Assembly: GCF_039872765.1 (NCBI RefSeq)
Contig: NZ_JBDPZC010000004.1
Location: 1-64,000 of the forward strand
Source: Roseateles_B flavus
GTDB lineage: Bacteria; Pseudomonadota; Gammaproteobacteria; Burkholderiales; Burkholderiaceae_C
Length of the DNA stretch: 64,000 nucleotides
Direction: 5' to 3'
Positions 47,258 to 57,223 of this stretch are shown here, piece by piece. A program made the translations under genes and the position numbers. Under the pieces are notes generated by a model that had not been told where the DNA came from, did not search any database, and was given only the letters and a program-made list of their open reading frames with translations. How positions within the stretch are numbered: position 1 is the first letter of the stretch; each line of letters opens with the position of its first letter.

Positions 47258-47875
47258 TCAGCGCAGACCGGCGATGTAATCGGCCACGGCCTTGATCTCG
47301 CGGTCGTTCATCTTGGCGGCGATGGCCACCATTTGCGGGCTGTTGCCACGCTTACCGGCACGGAAGCTGTTGAGCTGCAGCTCGGTGTAGTCGCTGTGCT
47401 GGCCAGCCAGGCGGGGGTACTGGGCGGGGATGCCGGCACCGTTGGGGCTGTGGCAGCCGGCGCAGGCGGGGATCTGGCGCTCGGCGATGCCGCCGCGGTA
47501 GATCTTCTCGCCCAGGGTCACCAGGGTCTTGTCCTTGGCGAAGCCGGGCTTGGCCTGCTTGGAGGCGTAGAAGGCGGCGACGTTCTTCATGTCTTCTTCA
47601 GACAGCGTGGAGGCCATGCCCTTCATCACCGGGTTGTCGCGCTTGCCGGACTTGAACTCGGTCAGCTGCTTGGCCAGGTAGTCAGCGTGCTGACCCTGTA
47701 GGATGGGATTGGCCGGGCTGCCGCGCGAACCATCGGCCGTGTGGCAGGCCGAGCAGACCTGGGCCGAGATGGCCTGGCCCTTGTTGAGATCGGGCTTGGC
47801 CGGCGCCGGAGCTTCCGATGCACTGGCGGCAACGGTGAAGACGAGGCCCATCAACAGGAAAGCAGCATTCTTCAT
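47258..47875 (-). CDS. Diheme cytochrome c4-type protein
   Basis: A 205-residue periplasmic cytochrome with a signal peptide (NAAFLLMGLVFTVAASAS) and two heme-binding motifs: CSACH at about residue 42 and CAGCH at about 138. Each half has the cytochrome c4 pattern (PILQGQHADYLAKQL and YPRLAGQHSDYTELQL) with axial methionines in the PVMKGMAS and PQMVAIAAKM segments. It carries electrons from the bc1 complex to terminal oxidases. ATG 47875 was preferred to an upstream codon. It is divergent from engB across 66 bp. Confidence 0.94.
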   Translation of the reverse strand: MKNAAFLLMGLVFTVAASASEAPAPAKPDLNKGQAISAQVCSACHTADGSRGSPANPILQGQHADYLAKQLTEFKSGKRDNPVMKGMASTLSEEDMKNVAAFYASKQAKPGFAKDKTLVTLGEKIYRGGIAERQIPACAGCHSPNGAGIPAQYPRLAGQHSDYTELQLNSFRAGKRGNSPQMVAIAAKMNDREIKAVADYIAGLR

Positions 47876-47910
47876 GAGTAAGGGGGTCTGTAAGCGCAAC
47901 CGGCGGATTT

Positions 47911-47916
47911 TACAAT
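47911..47916 (+). promoter_or_regulatory. -10 hexamer TACAAT of engB
   Basis: TACAAT overlaps an ATG at 47915, so translation is expected to start at the next in-frame ATG, 47942. GATTTTACAATGG is the local context. Confidence 0.5.
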
Positions 47917-47941
47917 GGCAAACTCAGCCCACTGGATCAAC

Positions 47942-48724
47942 ATGAGCAGCAATAACCCCAGCCAAGCGCCGCAAGCGGCCGAGACCGCCCCTTCGGACAA
48001 GACTGTGTTGGCTTGGACCCACACTGCCCGCTTCCTCACCACGGCGAGCCAGCTGCATCACCTGCCAGCCAGCGAGCTGCCGGAGATCGCCTTTGTCGGC
48101 CGCTCCAATGCCGGCAAGAGCACGGCCATCAACACCCTGGCGCAGCAGAAGCGCCTGGCCTTCGCCTCCAAGACGCCGGGCCGCACGCAGCACATCAACC
48201 TCTTCCATCTGGGACCCAAGGACGCCCCCGATGCGCTCTTCGCCGACCTCCCCGGCTACGGCTATGCCGCCGTGGCCCGCGATGCCAAGCTGCGCTGGCA
48301 GAAGGTCATGGCCGACTACCTCGAGGTGCGCCGTTCACTGTCGGGCGTGGTCCTGATGGTGGACTCCCGCCTGGGCCTCACCGATCTCGACCGCCAGCTG
48401 CTGGACTTCGTCGCTACGCGCGTGGCCAACGGCGAAGTCAAGCTGCTGGTGCTGCTGACCAAATCCGACAAGCTCAACCGCAAGGAGGCGCAGGCCGCGC
48501 TGGCCGCCACCCAGGAGGTGCTGGGGGCCATGGCCACCGAGGAGTCGGATGTCTCCATCACCCTCTTCTCGGCGCTCAAGAAGCAGGGCGTGGCCGATGT
48601 GGCCCACATCCTCTACGACTGGGTGCGCCAGGCCCCGGTCGTGCCGGCCATGCCGGACCTGGACGACCTGCCCGAAGACCCGTCCGCGGGCCCGGGCGCG
48701 GCGGGCGACGCCGACCTGCGCTGA
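47942..48724 (+). CDS. engB: Ribosome biogenesis GTP-binding protein EngB (YsxC/YihA)
   Basis: A 260-residue GTPase needed for assembly of the large ribosomal subunit. G1 is GRSNAGKST, G2 includes TPGRTQHINLF, G3 is DLPGYGYA, G4 is TKSDKLN, and a G5-type SALKKQG follows. The C-terminal acidic tail (DLDDLPEDPSAGPGAAGDAD) extends about 30 residues beyond the usual end. ATG 47942 was chosen because the in-frame ATG at 47915 lies within the -10 region. It is divergent from cytochrome c4. Confidence 0.95.
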   Translation: MSSNNPSQAPQAAETAPSDKTVLAWTHTARFLTTASQLHHLPASELPEIAFVGRSNAGKSTAINTLAQQKRLAFASKTPGRTQHINLFHLGPKDAPDALFADLPGYGYAAVARDAKLRWQKVMADYLEVRRSLSGVVLMVDSRLGLTDLDRQLLDFVATRVANGEVKLLVLLTKSDKLNRKEAQAALAATQEVLGAMATEESDVSITLFSALKKQGVADVAHILYDWVRQAPVVPAMPDLDDLPEDPSAGPGAAGDADLR

Positions 48725-48781
48725 GCTCGGCCGCCGCACGCCGAGCGCCGTCCAGGCGCCCGCACCGCCGGTGGCCTGCAA

Positions 48782-49597
48782 TCAATGACCGCCGACGGAC
48801 GCGTTCGGGGCCGGCGTCAGCCAGCCTTCGGCGCGCATGGCCTGCAGCGTCGCGGCCAGCCGCGGTGCCAGCGCCGCATGGCGGGCATGAAGATAGGGAT
48901 ACAGCGCCATGGGCGAGCCTAGCTCGAAGAGGCGGTGCAGGGGCGGCGAGCGGGTCTCGCCCAGATGCGCCAGGCTCAGGACGAAGGTGCTGTCCATGTC
49001 ACAGACGAAGCGGGCCCGGCCGCGGGCCAGCATGCGCACGGCGTTGTCGGCTGCCGAGATCTCGACCAGCCGTTCCGGCGGCAGCAGCTCGCGCAGGCGC
49101 TGCTCGCAGACCACCACGCCTCGCCGGTAGATCACCACGCCCTCGGTCCGCCGCAGCTCGTCCAGCGTTTGCGGGCGCCCCGACGTGCCGGTGCCGTAGA
49201 TGCCGAAAGAGGCCTGCATCAGGGGCGCGTCCACCCGCTGCAGCTCAGGGTGCAGCTCGCCATAGGCGGCGGTGCGCACCATCTCGCCGTCGACCTCGCC
49301 GCGCTGCATGGCCAGCTCGGCGCGCCGGGCCGGCATCTCCTGCACCACCAGGCGCCAGCCCAGGCGGTGCAGGGCCTCGGTGAAGGTGCGGCGCAGCCAG
49401 CGGCCGTCGCTGCTCTGGGCGTCGGTGCCGGTGGCCAGGCTGAGCGTGGGCTCGCGGGCGGCCGCGCTTGCGGCGGGCGCTGAGGCAGAGGCGGCACCGG
49501 CCACGCTGACGCTCGATGCCAGGGCCAGCGCCAGCAGGGCCGGCAGCAGCATTCGACGCAGAAGAGGGGTGCGGGGCCGCATGCCCGAATTCTGCAT
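48782..49597 (-). CDS. Periplasmic solute-binding-like protein, family 3-like
   Basis: A 271-residue exported protein with a long signal peptide (LLPALLALALASSVSVAGA) and an alanine/serine-rich linker. The body (RRTFTEALHRLGWRLVVQEM, then AELAMQRGEVDGEMVRTAAY and YRRGVVVCEQRLREL) has the pattern of two-lobed ABC-type binding proteins of family 3 without ABC partners. It is the third gene of a unit with the DUF1631 and patatin genes, 11 bp after the patatin stop. The start may also be ATG 49582. Ligand unknown. Confidence 0.7.
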   Translation of the reverse strand: MQNSGMRPRTPLLRRMLLPALLALALASSVSVAGAASASAPAASAAAREPTLSLATGTDAQSSDGRWLRRTFTEALHRLGWRLVVQEMPARRAELAMQRGEVDGEMVRTAAYGELHPELQRVDAPLMQASFGIYGTGTSGRPQTLDELRRTEGVVIYRRGVVVCEQRLRELLPPERLVEISAADNAVRMLARGRARFVCDMDSTFVLSLAHLGETRSPPLHRLFELGSPMALYPYLHARHAALAPRLAATLQAMRAEGWLTPAPNASVGGH

Positions 49598-49608
49598 CGT
49601 CCGCGGCG

Positions 49609-51957
49609 TCAGGGGCGGCCGATGAAAAGGTAGACCGCCGTGTCTGTCGTTCGTCCCTTGCCCAGGGCCAGGTAGAGGGGGCCCAGGCCGGTGTCCGCGC
49701 CGATGAAGAGGCTGCCCGCCAGCTTGAGGCCGCGCAGGCTCACGTTCTGGCGCGTGTCCCAGGCATTGCCGGCCTCCAGCGAGCCGCCGACGAAGAAGCC
49801 GCGTGTCAGCACCGGCGTCTGGGCCAGGCGCTGGTAGTAGCTCAGGCGGCCGAAGAGCAGGGTGTTGCCGGTCAGTTGCCCGGGCTGGTAGCCGGAGAGC
49901 TGCTGGAATCCGCCCAGGCTGTAGGGCCCCTGGGCCGAGTCCTCGGGCTGATGGGCATTGAGACCGCGCAGGTGCAGGTTCAGCGTATGGCGGCCCCAGC
50001 TGCCCACCAGGGTGCCCTGCAGTTCGGTGCGGCTGAAGGCGTCACTGCGACCGCCCGGCTGGTTCTGCTTGCCCGCCGTGTGCTCGAAGGTCGTGCGGTA
50101 GCCGCGCTGCGGGAAGTTGGCGAAGTCCAGCTGGTCCACCACCACCTTGAGGCGCAGGCCGGTCTCGGTCCAGGTCTTGTTGAGACGCTGCTGGTCGGCG
50201 TCGCCCAGCTGGCTGGGATCCACGGTGATGAGGTCCGGGTGCACGCGCCAGTGCTCGCGCACCAGGCCCAGCCTGACCTCGCCCAGGCGACCCCAGGGCT
50301 GGCCCACATCGAGACCATAGCGCAGGCTCTTTCGGCCCAGGCGCGCCAGGCCCTGGCCGGTCTCGGCGTTGTAGAGGGTCAGGTTGTGCCGCTCGATCTC
50401 GCCCCAGCTGGAGACGAACCAGTCATTGCTGGTCCCCAGCTTCTGGATCAGCGGGTGATACAGCTCGGTGTAGAGGCGCGGGCTCTGGCCGATGGTCAGC
50501 TGGTTGCGCCATTCGGTGCCGTGCGGGGTCAGCCAGTGCCTGTTGTGGCTGATGCGCAGGTTGAAGGCGCTCTCGCCGTTGAAGTCGGTGCTGAGGTCGA
50601 TGCCGGCGCGGAAGTAGTTGGGGCCCCAGGGCTTGTCTTCCATCATGAAGACCAGCTGGTTGCCCTCGCTGTGCTCCTCGACGTGGTAGTCGACGCGCAC
50701 GAAGTCGCCGGAGGAGGCGAGGAAACGGGCGTCGCGCTCGGCACGCTCGGCATCGAAGACCTGGCCGGGGCGAGCCTCCAGCTGGTCCTTGAAACGCTCC
50801 GGATTGGCCACGTCGCTGCCCACGAAGCTGATGCCCGCCAGCACGGGCGCGGGAGGCTGGGCGTGGGTGCGGGCGAGCAGCCAGTCGGCATAGGCCTCGG
50901 GGCTGATGGCGAAGGCGCGCAGCTGGGGCAGGGCCTGCTCGGCGGCCGCCTCGCCCAGGGCGATGAAGTCCTTGCTGCGCTCGAAACTGCCCGAGCCCAT
51001 GCCGTTGAGCTGCGGCGTGATCAGCAGGTCCTCCTGCCAGAGGCTGGCGATGGAGCGCTGCACGTTCTGCTCGGTGAGGATGTTGATCATCTGGGCCGTG
51101 ACGCCCACCAGCGAATTCAGCGAATCGCGGCCGGACAGCGGCGTGCCCACATTGATGGCGATCACGCGCTCGGCGCCCATGCGCCGGGCCACGTCCACCG
51201 GCAGGTTGTTGACCAGGCCGCCGTCGCCGAGGATGCGGCCATCGTCGCTCTCGACCGGGGCGAAGACGCCGGGCACGCTCATGCTGGAGCGCAGGGCCTG
51301 GGCGAGGTCGCCGGACTCGGACACGACCTGGGCGCCGCTTTCCATGTCAGTTGCGACGGCGCGGAAGGGTGTGGGCAGCTGGTCGAAATGGTCCACCCCG
51401 CGCACGGGCAGGGTCAGTCGGCGCAGCAGGGCGTCGAGGCCCCGGCTGGACAGGGTGCTCTGCGGCACGCGCACTTCGCCGCCCCGCAGGCCCAGCTCCA
51501 GCACGGCGGAGAACTCGAAGTCCTCCTCCTTGCGCCGCTGCGAGAGCTGCTGGCGCTCGACGCGGCTGGCGAACATGCGGTCCCAGGCGATCTGCTGCAT
51601 CTCGCGTTCCAGTGCGCTGGCGTTCATGCCGCTGGCGTACAGGCCGCCGATGATGGCGCCCATGGAGGTGCCGGCGATCACGTCCACCGGGATGTGCTCC
51701 CGCTCCAGCACCTTGAGCACGCCCACATGCGCCAGGCCACGGGCGCCGCCGCCGGACAGCACCAGGCCCAGACGTGGGCGGACGACCTGCGGCTGCAACA
51801 TGCCGGGCGCCGGCAGCTCGGGCGCGCGGGGCGGGGGCAGGGACTCGGCCCGGGCCGCCTGCAGGGGCAGGGCCAGCACCAGCAGCACCAGGGGGCGCAG
51901 CAGGGCGGATCGCCCGGACATGTGGCGGGCGGCGGTGCCGGGGCGGCGGGGCTGCAT
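49609..51957 (-). CDS. Patatin-like phospholipase with outer membrane beta-barrel (PlpD-like)
   Basis: A 782-residue exported protein. After the signal peptide (LLRPLVLLVLALPLQAARAE) comes a patatin lipase domain with oxyanion loop SGGGARGLAHVG, nucleophile GTSMG and catalytic aspartate in GDGGLVNNLP (about residues 70-320). A POTRA-like segment (VLAGISFVGSDVANPERFKD, around 390-470) precedes a C-terminal beta-barrel of the Omp85/BamA type (repeated strands, ending TAVYLFIGRP). This is the architecture of type Vd autotransporters that release a phospholipase A. The start is uncertain: GTG 51969, ATG 51957 or ATG 51921 fit. It is 16 bp downstream of the DUF1631 gene and 11 bp before a binding-protein gene. 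Confidence 0.9.
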   Translation of the reverse strand: MQPRRPGTAARHMSGRSALLRPLVLLVLALPLQAARAESLPPPRAPELPAPGMLQPQVVRPRLGLVLSGGGARGLAHVGVLKVLEREHIPVDVIAGTSMGAIIGGLYASGMNASALEREMQQIAWDRMFASRVERQQLSQRRKEEDFEFSAVLELGLRGGEVRVPQSTLSSRGLDALLRRLTLPVRGVDHFDQLPTPFRAVATDMESGAQVVSESGDLAQALRSSMSVPGVFAPVESDDGRILGDGGLVNNLPVDVARRMGAERVIAINVGTPLSGRDSLNSLVGVTAQMINILTEQNVQRSIASLWQEDLLITPQLNGMGSGSFERSKDFIALGEAAAEQALPQLRAFAISPEAYADWLLARTHAQPPAPVLAGISFVGSDVANPERFKDQLEARPGQVFDAERAERDARFLASSGDFVRVDYHVEEHSEGNQLVFMMEDKPWGPNYFRAGIDLSTDFNGESAFNLRISHNRHWLTPHGTEWRNQLTIGQSPRLYTELYHPLIQKLGTSNDWFVSSWGEIERHNLTLYNAETGQGLARLGRKSLRYGLDVGQPWGRLGEVRLGLVREHWRVHPDLITVDPSQLGDADQQRLNKTWTETGLRLKVVVDQLDFANFPQRGYRTTFEHTAGKQNQPGGRSDAFSRTELQGTLVGSWGRHTLNLHLRGLNAHQPEDSAQGPYSLGGFQQLSGYQPGQLTGNTLLFGRLSYYQRLAQTPVLTRGFFVGGSLEAGNAWDTRQNVSLRGLKLAGSLFIGADTGLGPLYLALGKGRTTDTAVYLFIGRP

Positions 51958-51973
51958 GCGGGGCTTCACCGGC

Positions 51974-53980
51974 TCAGGGGGCGTCGTCCAGGTCCTGCAT
52001 GAGGGACGAAACGGCCCGCTGCACCAGGGTGTCCTCTTCCAGGGCCGTGATCAGGCCATTGGCCAGCAGCTGCTCGATGGCGCCACGCGTCAGCGAGTGG
52101 CGTTCGTCGGCGTCCTGGCCCACGAAGAGGAAGAACTGGCGGCTCTCGCTGATCCAGGCGATCTGGGCGGTGATCCACTGGCTCTGCACGAACATGTGGT
52201 ACCAGTTGCCCACCTGCAGATTGCCCATCCAGGCCTGCAGGGCGATGCGTGAATCCGGCGAGCTGGACTCCGAATAGAGGCCCACCGGCACCGTGGGCAG
52301 CTCGCCCCGGTTGACCTGGTCATGGGCCCAGCGCGAGGGCATCTGCGACTCGCGCTCGTTGAGCAGCTGCTGCAGCAGCTCCTCGGGGCTGAGGTCGCGG
52401 CGCGGCACCGGTGCGCGGTCCTGCGGCGCGGTGTGGTGATGGGCCGGCAGGCCGCTCAGCACGCGGCCGTGCTGGTTCATCAGGTCCTGGAGCACGACCT
52501 GGCGCTTGTCCGCCGGGAAGGCGATCAGGTCCATGCCGGCCTCGATGCGCTTGATCAGGCCGGGCAGGCGGCTGCGCAGCTGGGTGCGGGCGATCTCGCT
52601 CTGGCGCTGCTGGAGGCTGTCCAGCAGCTCGTCCACCAGCTCGATGCTGGCCTGGGCCTCGGGCGCCTCGCGGCCGTGCAGCACCATGTTCTGCACGATG
52701 ACCTCCACCCAGGGCTTGAGCAGGAACTTGCGCAGGGTGGGGCTCAGGGCGGTGTCGGAGAGCTGTTCCCGCAGCTGGCCCTGCAGCAGCTCCAGCCACT
52801 CCACGCGCTGGCCTTCACGCTCCAGCGCGGCCAGGGCAGAGGCGCTGCGCTCGCCGTGGCGGCTGGCCTGTTCGCGAATGTGCTGGTCGACGAGGCCCAG
52901 GGCCTGCTGGAACTGCAGGCCGGTCAGCAACTGGGCTTCCACCAGCTGCTGGACGATGCCGTTCATGAAGTCCAGGAACTGACGCAGGCGTTCGTCGTCG
53001 GCCCGCTGGAAACCGGCGCCATGGGCGGCCACGCGGTTGAGCAGGCTCCACACCGGGTGGTCCTGGCGTCGCAGCAGGCTGGGGTCGGTGCGGGACAGCC
53101 GGGCCACGGCCACCTGCAGGCGCGACATGAGCGCCTTGACCGGCGGCAGCAGCTTGGGGTCGGCCAGGATCTGGTCGTAGAGGCGCGTCAGCAGATCGCC
53201 ACCGCCGCGCAGCAGGGTGTTGGGGCCGAGGGCCTGGGAATTGCTCGAGCCGCTGCGCAGGGCCTGGGGCCGGGAGTTGATGGCATCGACACGTCGCGCC
53301 AGGGTGTCCAGCGTGGGGTTGACGCCGGGCACGGCGGCCTGGCGCAGCCGGGTCTCGATGTCGCGCGTGCTGCCGATGCCATAGCCTTCCACCAGCGGCG
53401 CGAGCTGAGCGCTGCGCATCTGGTCGCACAGGCGCTGGTAGATCAGGCTCAGGGCCTGTGTCACATGAGGGGTGGCCACCTTGGTCATGGCGTAGCAGCC
53501 CTCGCCATCCAGCTGCATGTTCTGGATGGCGGTGACCAGGGCATTGGCAAAGACGGCCGGGCGCAGGGGGTTGTCCTGCTTCATGGGGCGGGCGATGCCC
53601 CGCAGCGCGGCGAAGAAATTGACCAGCTGGTGCAGCTCGGGCCGCGAATGCTCCTCGACGGCCGAGACCACGTGTGCGATGGACACGTCCTGCAGGGCCT
53701 GCTTCTCGTCCACGAGGCTCAGCGACTGCAGGCCCAGCGAGCCGCTGCGCCGCTGCAGGGGGTCCTCGCCGCGCCGGGCGGATTCCAGCAGGGGCTGGAG
53801 CGCGGCCTGGAAATCGGTGGCGAAGCGGCCCTTGTTGACGGCCCAGGCGTACTGCAGGGCGTGAAGCAGGGGATCGGCCTTGAGGTCGTCCTGGATCTGG
53901 TGGGCCACGGAGTGGCTCATCGAGGGCATCTGCACGATGACCTCGTCAACCAGGGATTGCAGGCTCGGGGCGTTGGACAT
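51974..53980 (-). CDS. DUF1631 family protein
   Basis: A 668-residue protein of the DUF1631 type, restricted mainly to gamma- and betaproteobacteria. Features are a helical N-terminal half (VNFFAALRGIARPMKQDNPL, SLIYQRLCDQMRS), a middle part with EEHSRPELHQLVNF and DPSLLRRQDHPVWSLLNRVA, and a C-terminal region (PVGLYSESSSPDSRIALQAW, then QIAWISESRQFFLFVGQDAD) resembling a PilZ-like or barrel domain. The role is unknown; a link to c-di-GMP signalling has been suggested for related domains, but this is inference. ATG 53980 was chosen because a CATAAT -10 overlaps the ATG upstream. Confidence 0.85.
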   Translation of the reverse strand: MSNAPSLQSLVDEVIVQMPSMSHSVAHQIQDDLKADPLLHALQYAWAVNKGRFATDFQAALQPLLESARRGEDPLQRRSGSLGLQSLSLVDEKQALQDVSIAHVVSAVEEHSRPELHQLVNFFAALRGIARPMKQDNPLRPAVFANALVTAIQNMQLDGEGCYAMTKVATPHVTQALSLIYQRLCDQMRSAQLAPLVEGYGIGSTRDIETRLRQAAVPGVNPTLDTLARRVDAINSRPQALRSGSSNSQALGPNTLLRGGGDLLTRLYDQILADPKLLPPVKALMSRLQVAVARLSRTDPSLLRRQDHPVWSLLNRVAAHGAGFQRADDERLRQFLDFMNGIVQQLVEAQLLTGLQFQQALGLVDQHIREQASRHGERSASALAALEREGQRVEWLELLQGQLREQLSDTALSPTLRKFLLKPWVEVIVQNMVLHGREAPEAQASIELVDELLDSLQQRQSEIARTQLRSRLPGLIKRIEAGMDLIAFPADKRQVVLQDLMNQHGRVLSGLPAHHHTAPQDRAPVPRRDLSPEELLQQLLNERESQMPSRWAHDQVNRGELPTVPVGLYSESSSPDSRIALQAWMGNLQVGNWYHMFVQSQWITAQIAWISESRQFFLFVGQDADERHSLTRGAIEQLLANGLITALEEDTLVQRAVSSLMQDLDDAP

Positions 53981-53990
53981 GATGTTCCGC

Positions 53991-53996
53991 ATTATG
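53991..53996 (-). promoter_or_regulatory. -10 hexamer CATAAT of the DUF1631 operon
   Basis: CATAAT on the minus strand overlaps the upstream in-frame ATG at 53992; transcription would begin close to the chosen ATG at 53980, giving a very short or absent leader. Confidence 0.4.
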
Positions 53997-54127
53997 AAGC
54001 CGGCATGACACAGGAACCTGGGACGGGCGGTCCGCCTCCTGCCATTTGAGCGACAGAGTGCGCACCCGGGCGGCAAGGCCCCTTCATGTGAGGGGGATTG
54101 GCAACAGAGGCGCCGCGGCCGCCCATG

Positions 54128-54162
54128 AAAAAACCCGCGAGGCCGGGGGCCGTCGCGGGTTT
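54128..54162 (-). terminator. Rho-independent terminator of groESL
   Basis: On the minus strand AAACCCGCGA pairs with TCGCGGGTTT around a GC-rich loop, followed by six Ts. It lies 38 bp after the groEL stop. Confidence 0.85.
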
Positions 54163-54199
54163 CAGAGAGGCACCGGCAGGGACTGCCGGGGGCCTGGAC

Positions 54200-55837
<1,638 letters not shown>

Positions 55838-55907
55838 GTTGATTTCTCCGAAATTCTTGAATTGGGATCTGCCACGTTTCCAAGCCGCTCAGGCGGCGCC
55901 AAGGAAA

Positions 55908-56019
55908 GCGTAGCGAGCGGCGCGCTGGCTAGGCGGAAGGAGCGCAGAAACCGGAACGACCGAGCGGGTCGTGAGGATTTCGAGCAGCGCCCAACGACGC
56001 CAGCGTGACGCGCAGTAGC
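55908..56019 (-). repeat. Palindromic element between groES and groEL, relative of the 12556-12785 repeat
   Basis: Read on the minus strand it starts GCTACTGCGCGTCACGCTGG and ends CCGCTCGCTACGC, like the liv-operon copies. Shared blocks in order are GCTACTGCGCG, ACGCTGGC, GTCGTTG, ATCCTCACGACCC, GGTCG, TCCGGT, CCTAG, CCAGCG and CCGCTCGCTACGC. The hairpin arms differ but still pair: GAAA with TTTC and ACGACC with GGTCGT around loop CGCTC. It begins 1 nt after the groES stop, in the same orientation as in the ABC importer operon. Confidence 0.85.
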
Positions 56020-56020
56020 T

Positions 56021-56311
56021 TTACTTGGCGACGACGGCGAAGAGGTCTTCTTCGCGCATCACGAGCAGCTCCTCGCCGTCCACCTTGACGGACTGGCCGG
56101 AGTACTTGCCGAACAGCACGCGGTCGCCCACGGCCACGTTCAGGGCCACGAAGTCGCCCTTGTCGTTGCGCTTGCCAGGACCCACGGCCAGCACTTCACC
56201 CTGGTCGGGCTTCTCGGCGGCGTTGTCAGGGAGGACGATGCCGGAGGCCGTCTTGGTTTCGTTTTCCAGGCGCTTAACGATCACGCGATCGTGCAGAGGA
56301 CGCAGTTTCAT
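56021..56311 (-). CDS. groES: Co-chaperonin GroES
   Basis: A 96-residue GroEL lid subunit: MKLRPLHDRVIVKRLENETK, then the mobile-loop region TASGIVLPDNAAEKPDQGEV and the end EELLVMREEDLFAVVAK. Length is normal. A GTG precedes the ATG; ATG 56311 with GGAG upstream is preferred. It is the first gene of groESL, under a CIRCE operator and a strong promoter. Confidence 0.98.
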   Translation of the reverse strand: MKLRPLHDRVIVKRLENETKTASGIVLPDNAAEKPDQGEVLAVGPGKRNDKGDFVALNVAVGDRVLFGKYSGQSVKVDGEELLVMREEDLFAVVAK

Positions 56312-56408
56312 CACATCTCCTTGCTGAGAGTCTTGGGTCGTTGCGGGCCGGACGCCGGGAGGGCGCCCCAGCCATCACATCGGGACAAACCGGAGGAATT
56401 CCGGGTTG

Positions 56409-56435
56409 TTAGCACTCGACATATGAGAGTGCTAG
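56409..56435 (-). promoter_or_regulatory. CIRCE operator of groESL
   Basis: TTAGCACTC, nine bases, GAGTGCTAG matches the CIRCE inverted repeat TTAGCACTC-N9-GAGTGCTAA with one mismatch at the end. It lies between the promoter and groES and is the binding site for the HrcA repressor, so the operon is derepressed by heat. Confidence 0.95.
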
Positions 56436-56444
56436 CAGGAAAGG

Positions 56445-56473
56445 ATTATAGGGATGACCCGCGGCGTTTCAAG
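56445..56473 (-). promoter_or_regulatory. groESL promoter, sigma-70-like with sigma-32-like features
   Basis: On the minus strand CTTGAAA (56467-56473) and TATAAT (56445-56450) are 16 bp apart counting from TTGAAA. CTTGAAA with CCCTATAAT also partly fits the sigma-32 pattern CTTGAAA-N-CCCCAT. The -35 to -10 region overlaps the last codons of the ferric reductase-like gene upstream. Confidence 0.8.
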
Positions 56474-57123
56474 AGGTGAGCCCACAAGCGTGCTGCGAGC
56501 GCCCCCAGCAAGAGGCTCACGGGCAGCAGGTAGAAGGGATCGCCACCGACCCGCTTGGCACAGGACAGCAGAAACAGCGTCCACAACCCGTGCAGGCCCA
56601 GGCGGTGCAGGCGGGACCAGCGGGCGGGGCCCAGGGCCCGGACGGCGGCGTCATGAGAGCTGAGAGCCATCAGCGTCAGCACCAGATAGCCCGAGCCGCC
56701 GAGGATCCAGCTGGGCAGCGAGGTCAGCTGCGCCCACAGCGCCGGGCTGGCCATGTGGTGCAGCACCACGAGGCCGGCCGCATGCAGGGCGTGCGAGGTG
56801 GCGAAGAGCAGGCCCCACTGGCGCCGGCGCTGCCGCAGCCAGTCGCTGAAGCGCCCCGGATGGAGGATCCGCCACGACGAGGCGACATAGGCCAGCAGGA
56901 AGAAGCACAGCGAGCTGCGGGCGGTGGCGCGGATCTGCAGCCGCACGCTGTCGACATCGGGTGACAGGCCCAGCGTCCAGGCGCACAGCAGGAGCAGGGC
57001 GGCCGTGCCCAGTCCCCAGGTGCCCCAGGCCGAGCCCGGGCCGAAGCGGCGGCCGGGGCGTTGAGCGCGGGGATCAAGAGGACCTGCGGGCAGGGCGGCG
57101 GTGGAGGGGCTCGGGCGTGGCAT
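56446..57123 (-). CDS. Ferric reductase-like transmembrane protein
   Basis: A 225-residue membrane protein with about six hydrophobic segments and histidine pairs that may bind heme (LLFATSHALHAAGLVVLHHM and ARWSRLHRLGLHGLWTLFLL). The layout resembles MsrQ, but the flanking partner MsrP is absent; the real msrPQ is at 41-43 kb. It may carry electrons across the membrane to an unknown acceptor. It runs into the groESL promoter region, and its stop lies inside the -10. It is divergent from the TetR gene at 57224. Confidence 0.75.
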   Translation of the reverse strand: MPRPSPSTAALPAGPLDPRAQRPGRRFGPGSAWGTWGLGTAALLLLCAWTLGLSPDVDSVRLQIRATARSSLCFFLLAYVASSWRILHPGRFSDWLRQRRRQWGLLFATSHALHAAGLVVLHHMASPALWAQLTSLPSWILGGSGYLVLTLMALSSHDAAVRALGPARWSRLHRLGLHGLWTLFLLSCAKRVGGDPFYLLPVSLLLGALAARLWAHLLKRRGSSL

Positions 57124-57223
57124 GGCGTCTGGTCCGGGAGTCGAGGTGGGCGGATGCTAGGAAGCCGACTTCCCGCGCACCATTCAAAATGCGCAGTGCT
57201 TACATTGGCCGGAGCCCGACACC

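Noticed and set aside
56446..57123. Second msrQ copy
   Set aside because: The protein resembles ferric reductase-like membrane proteins in layout, but the conserved MsrQ blocks are weaker and no msrP is adjacent; a true msrPQ pair exists at 41-43 kb.
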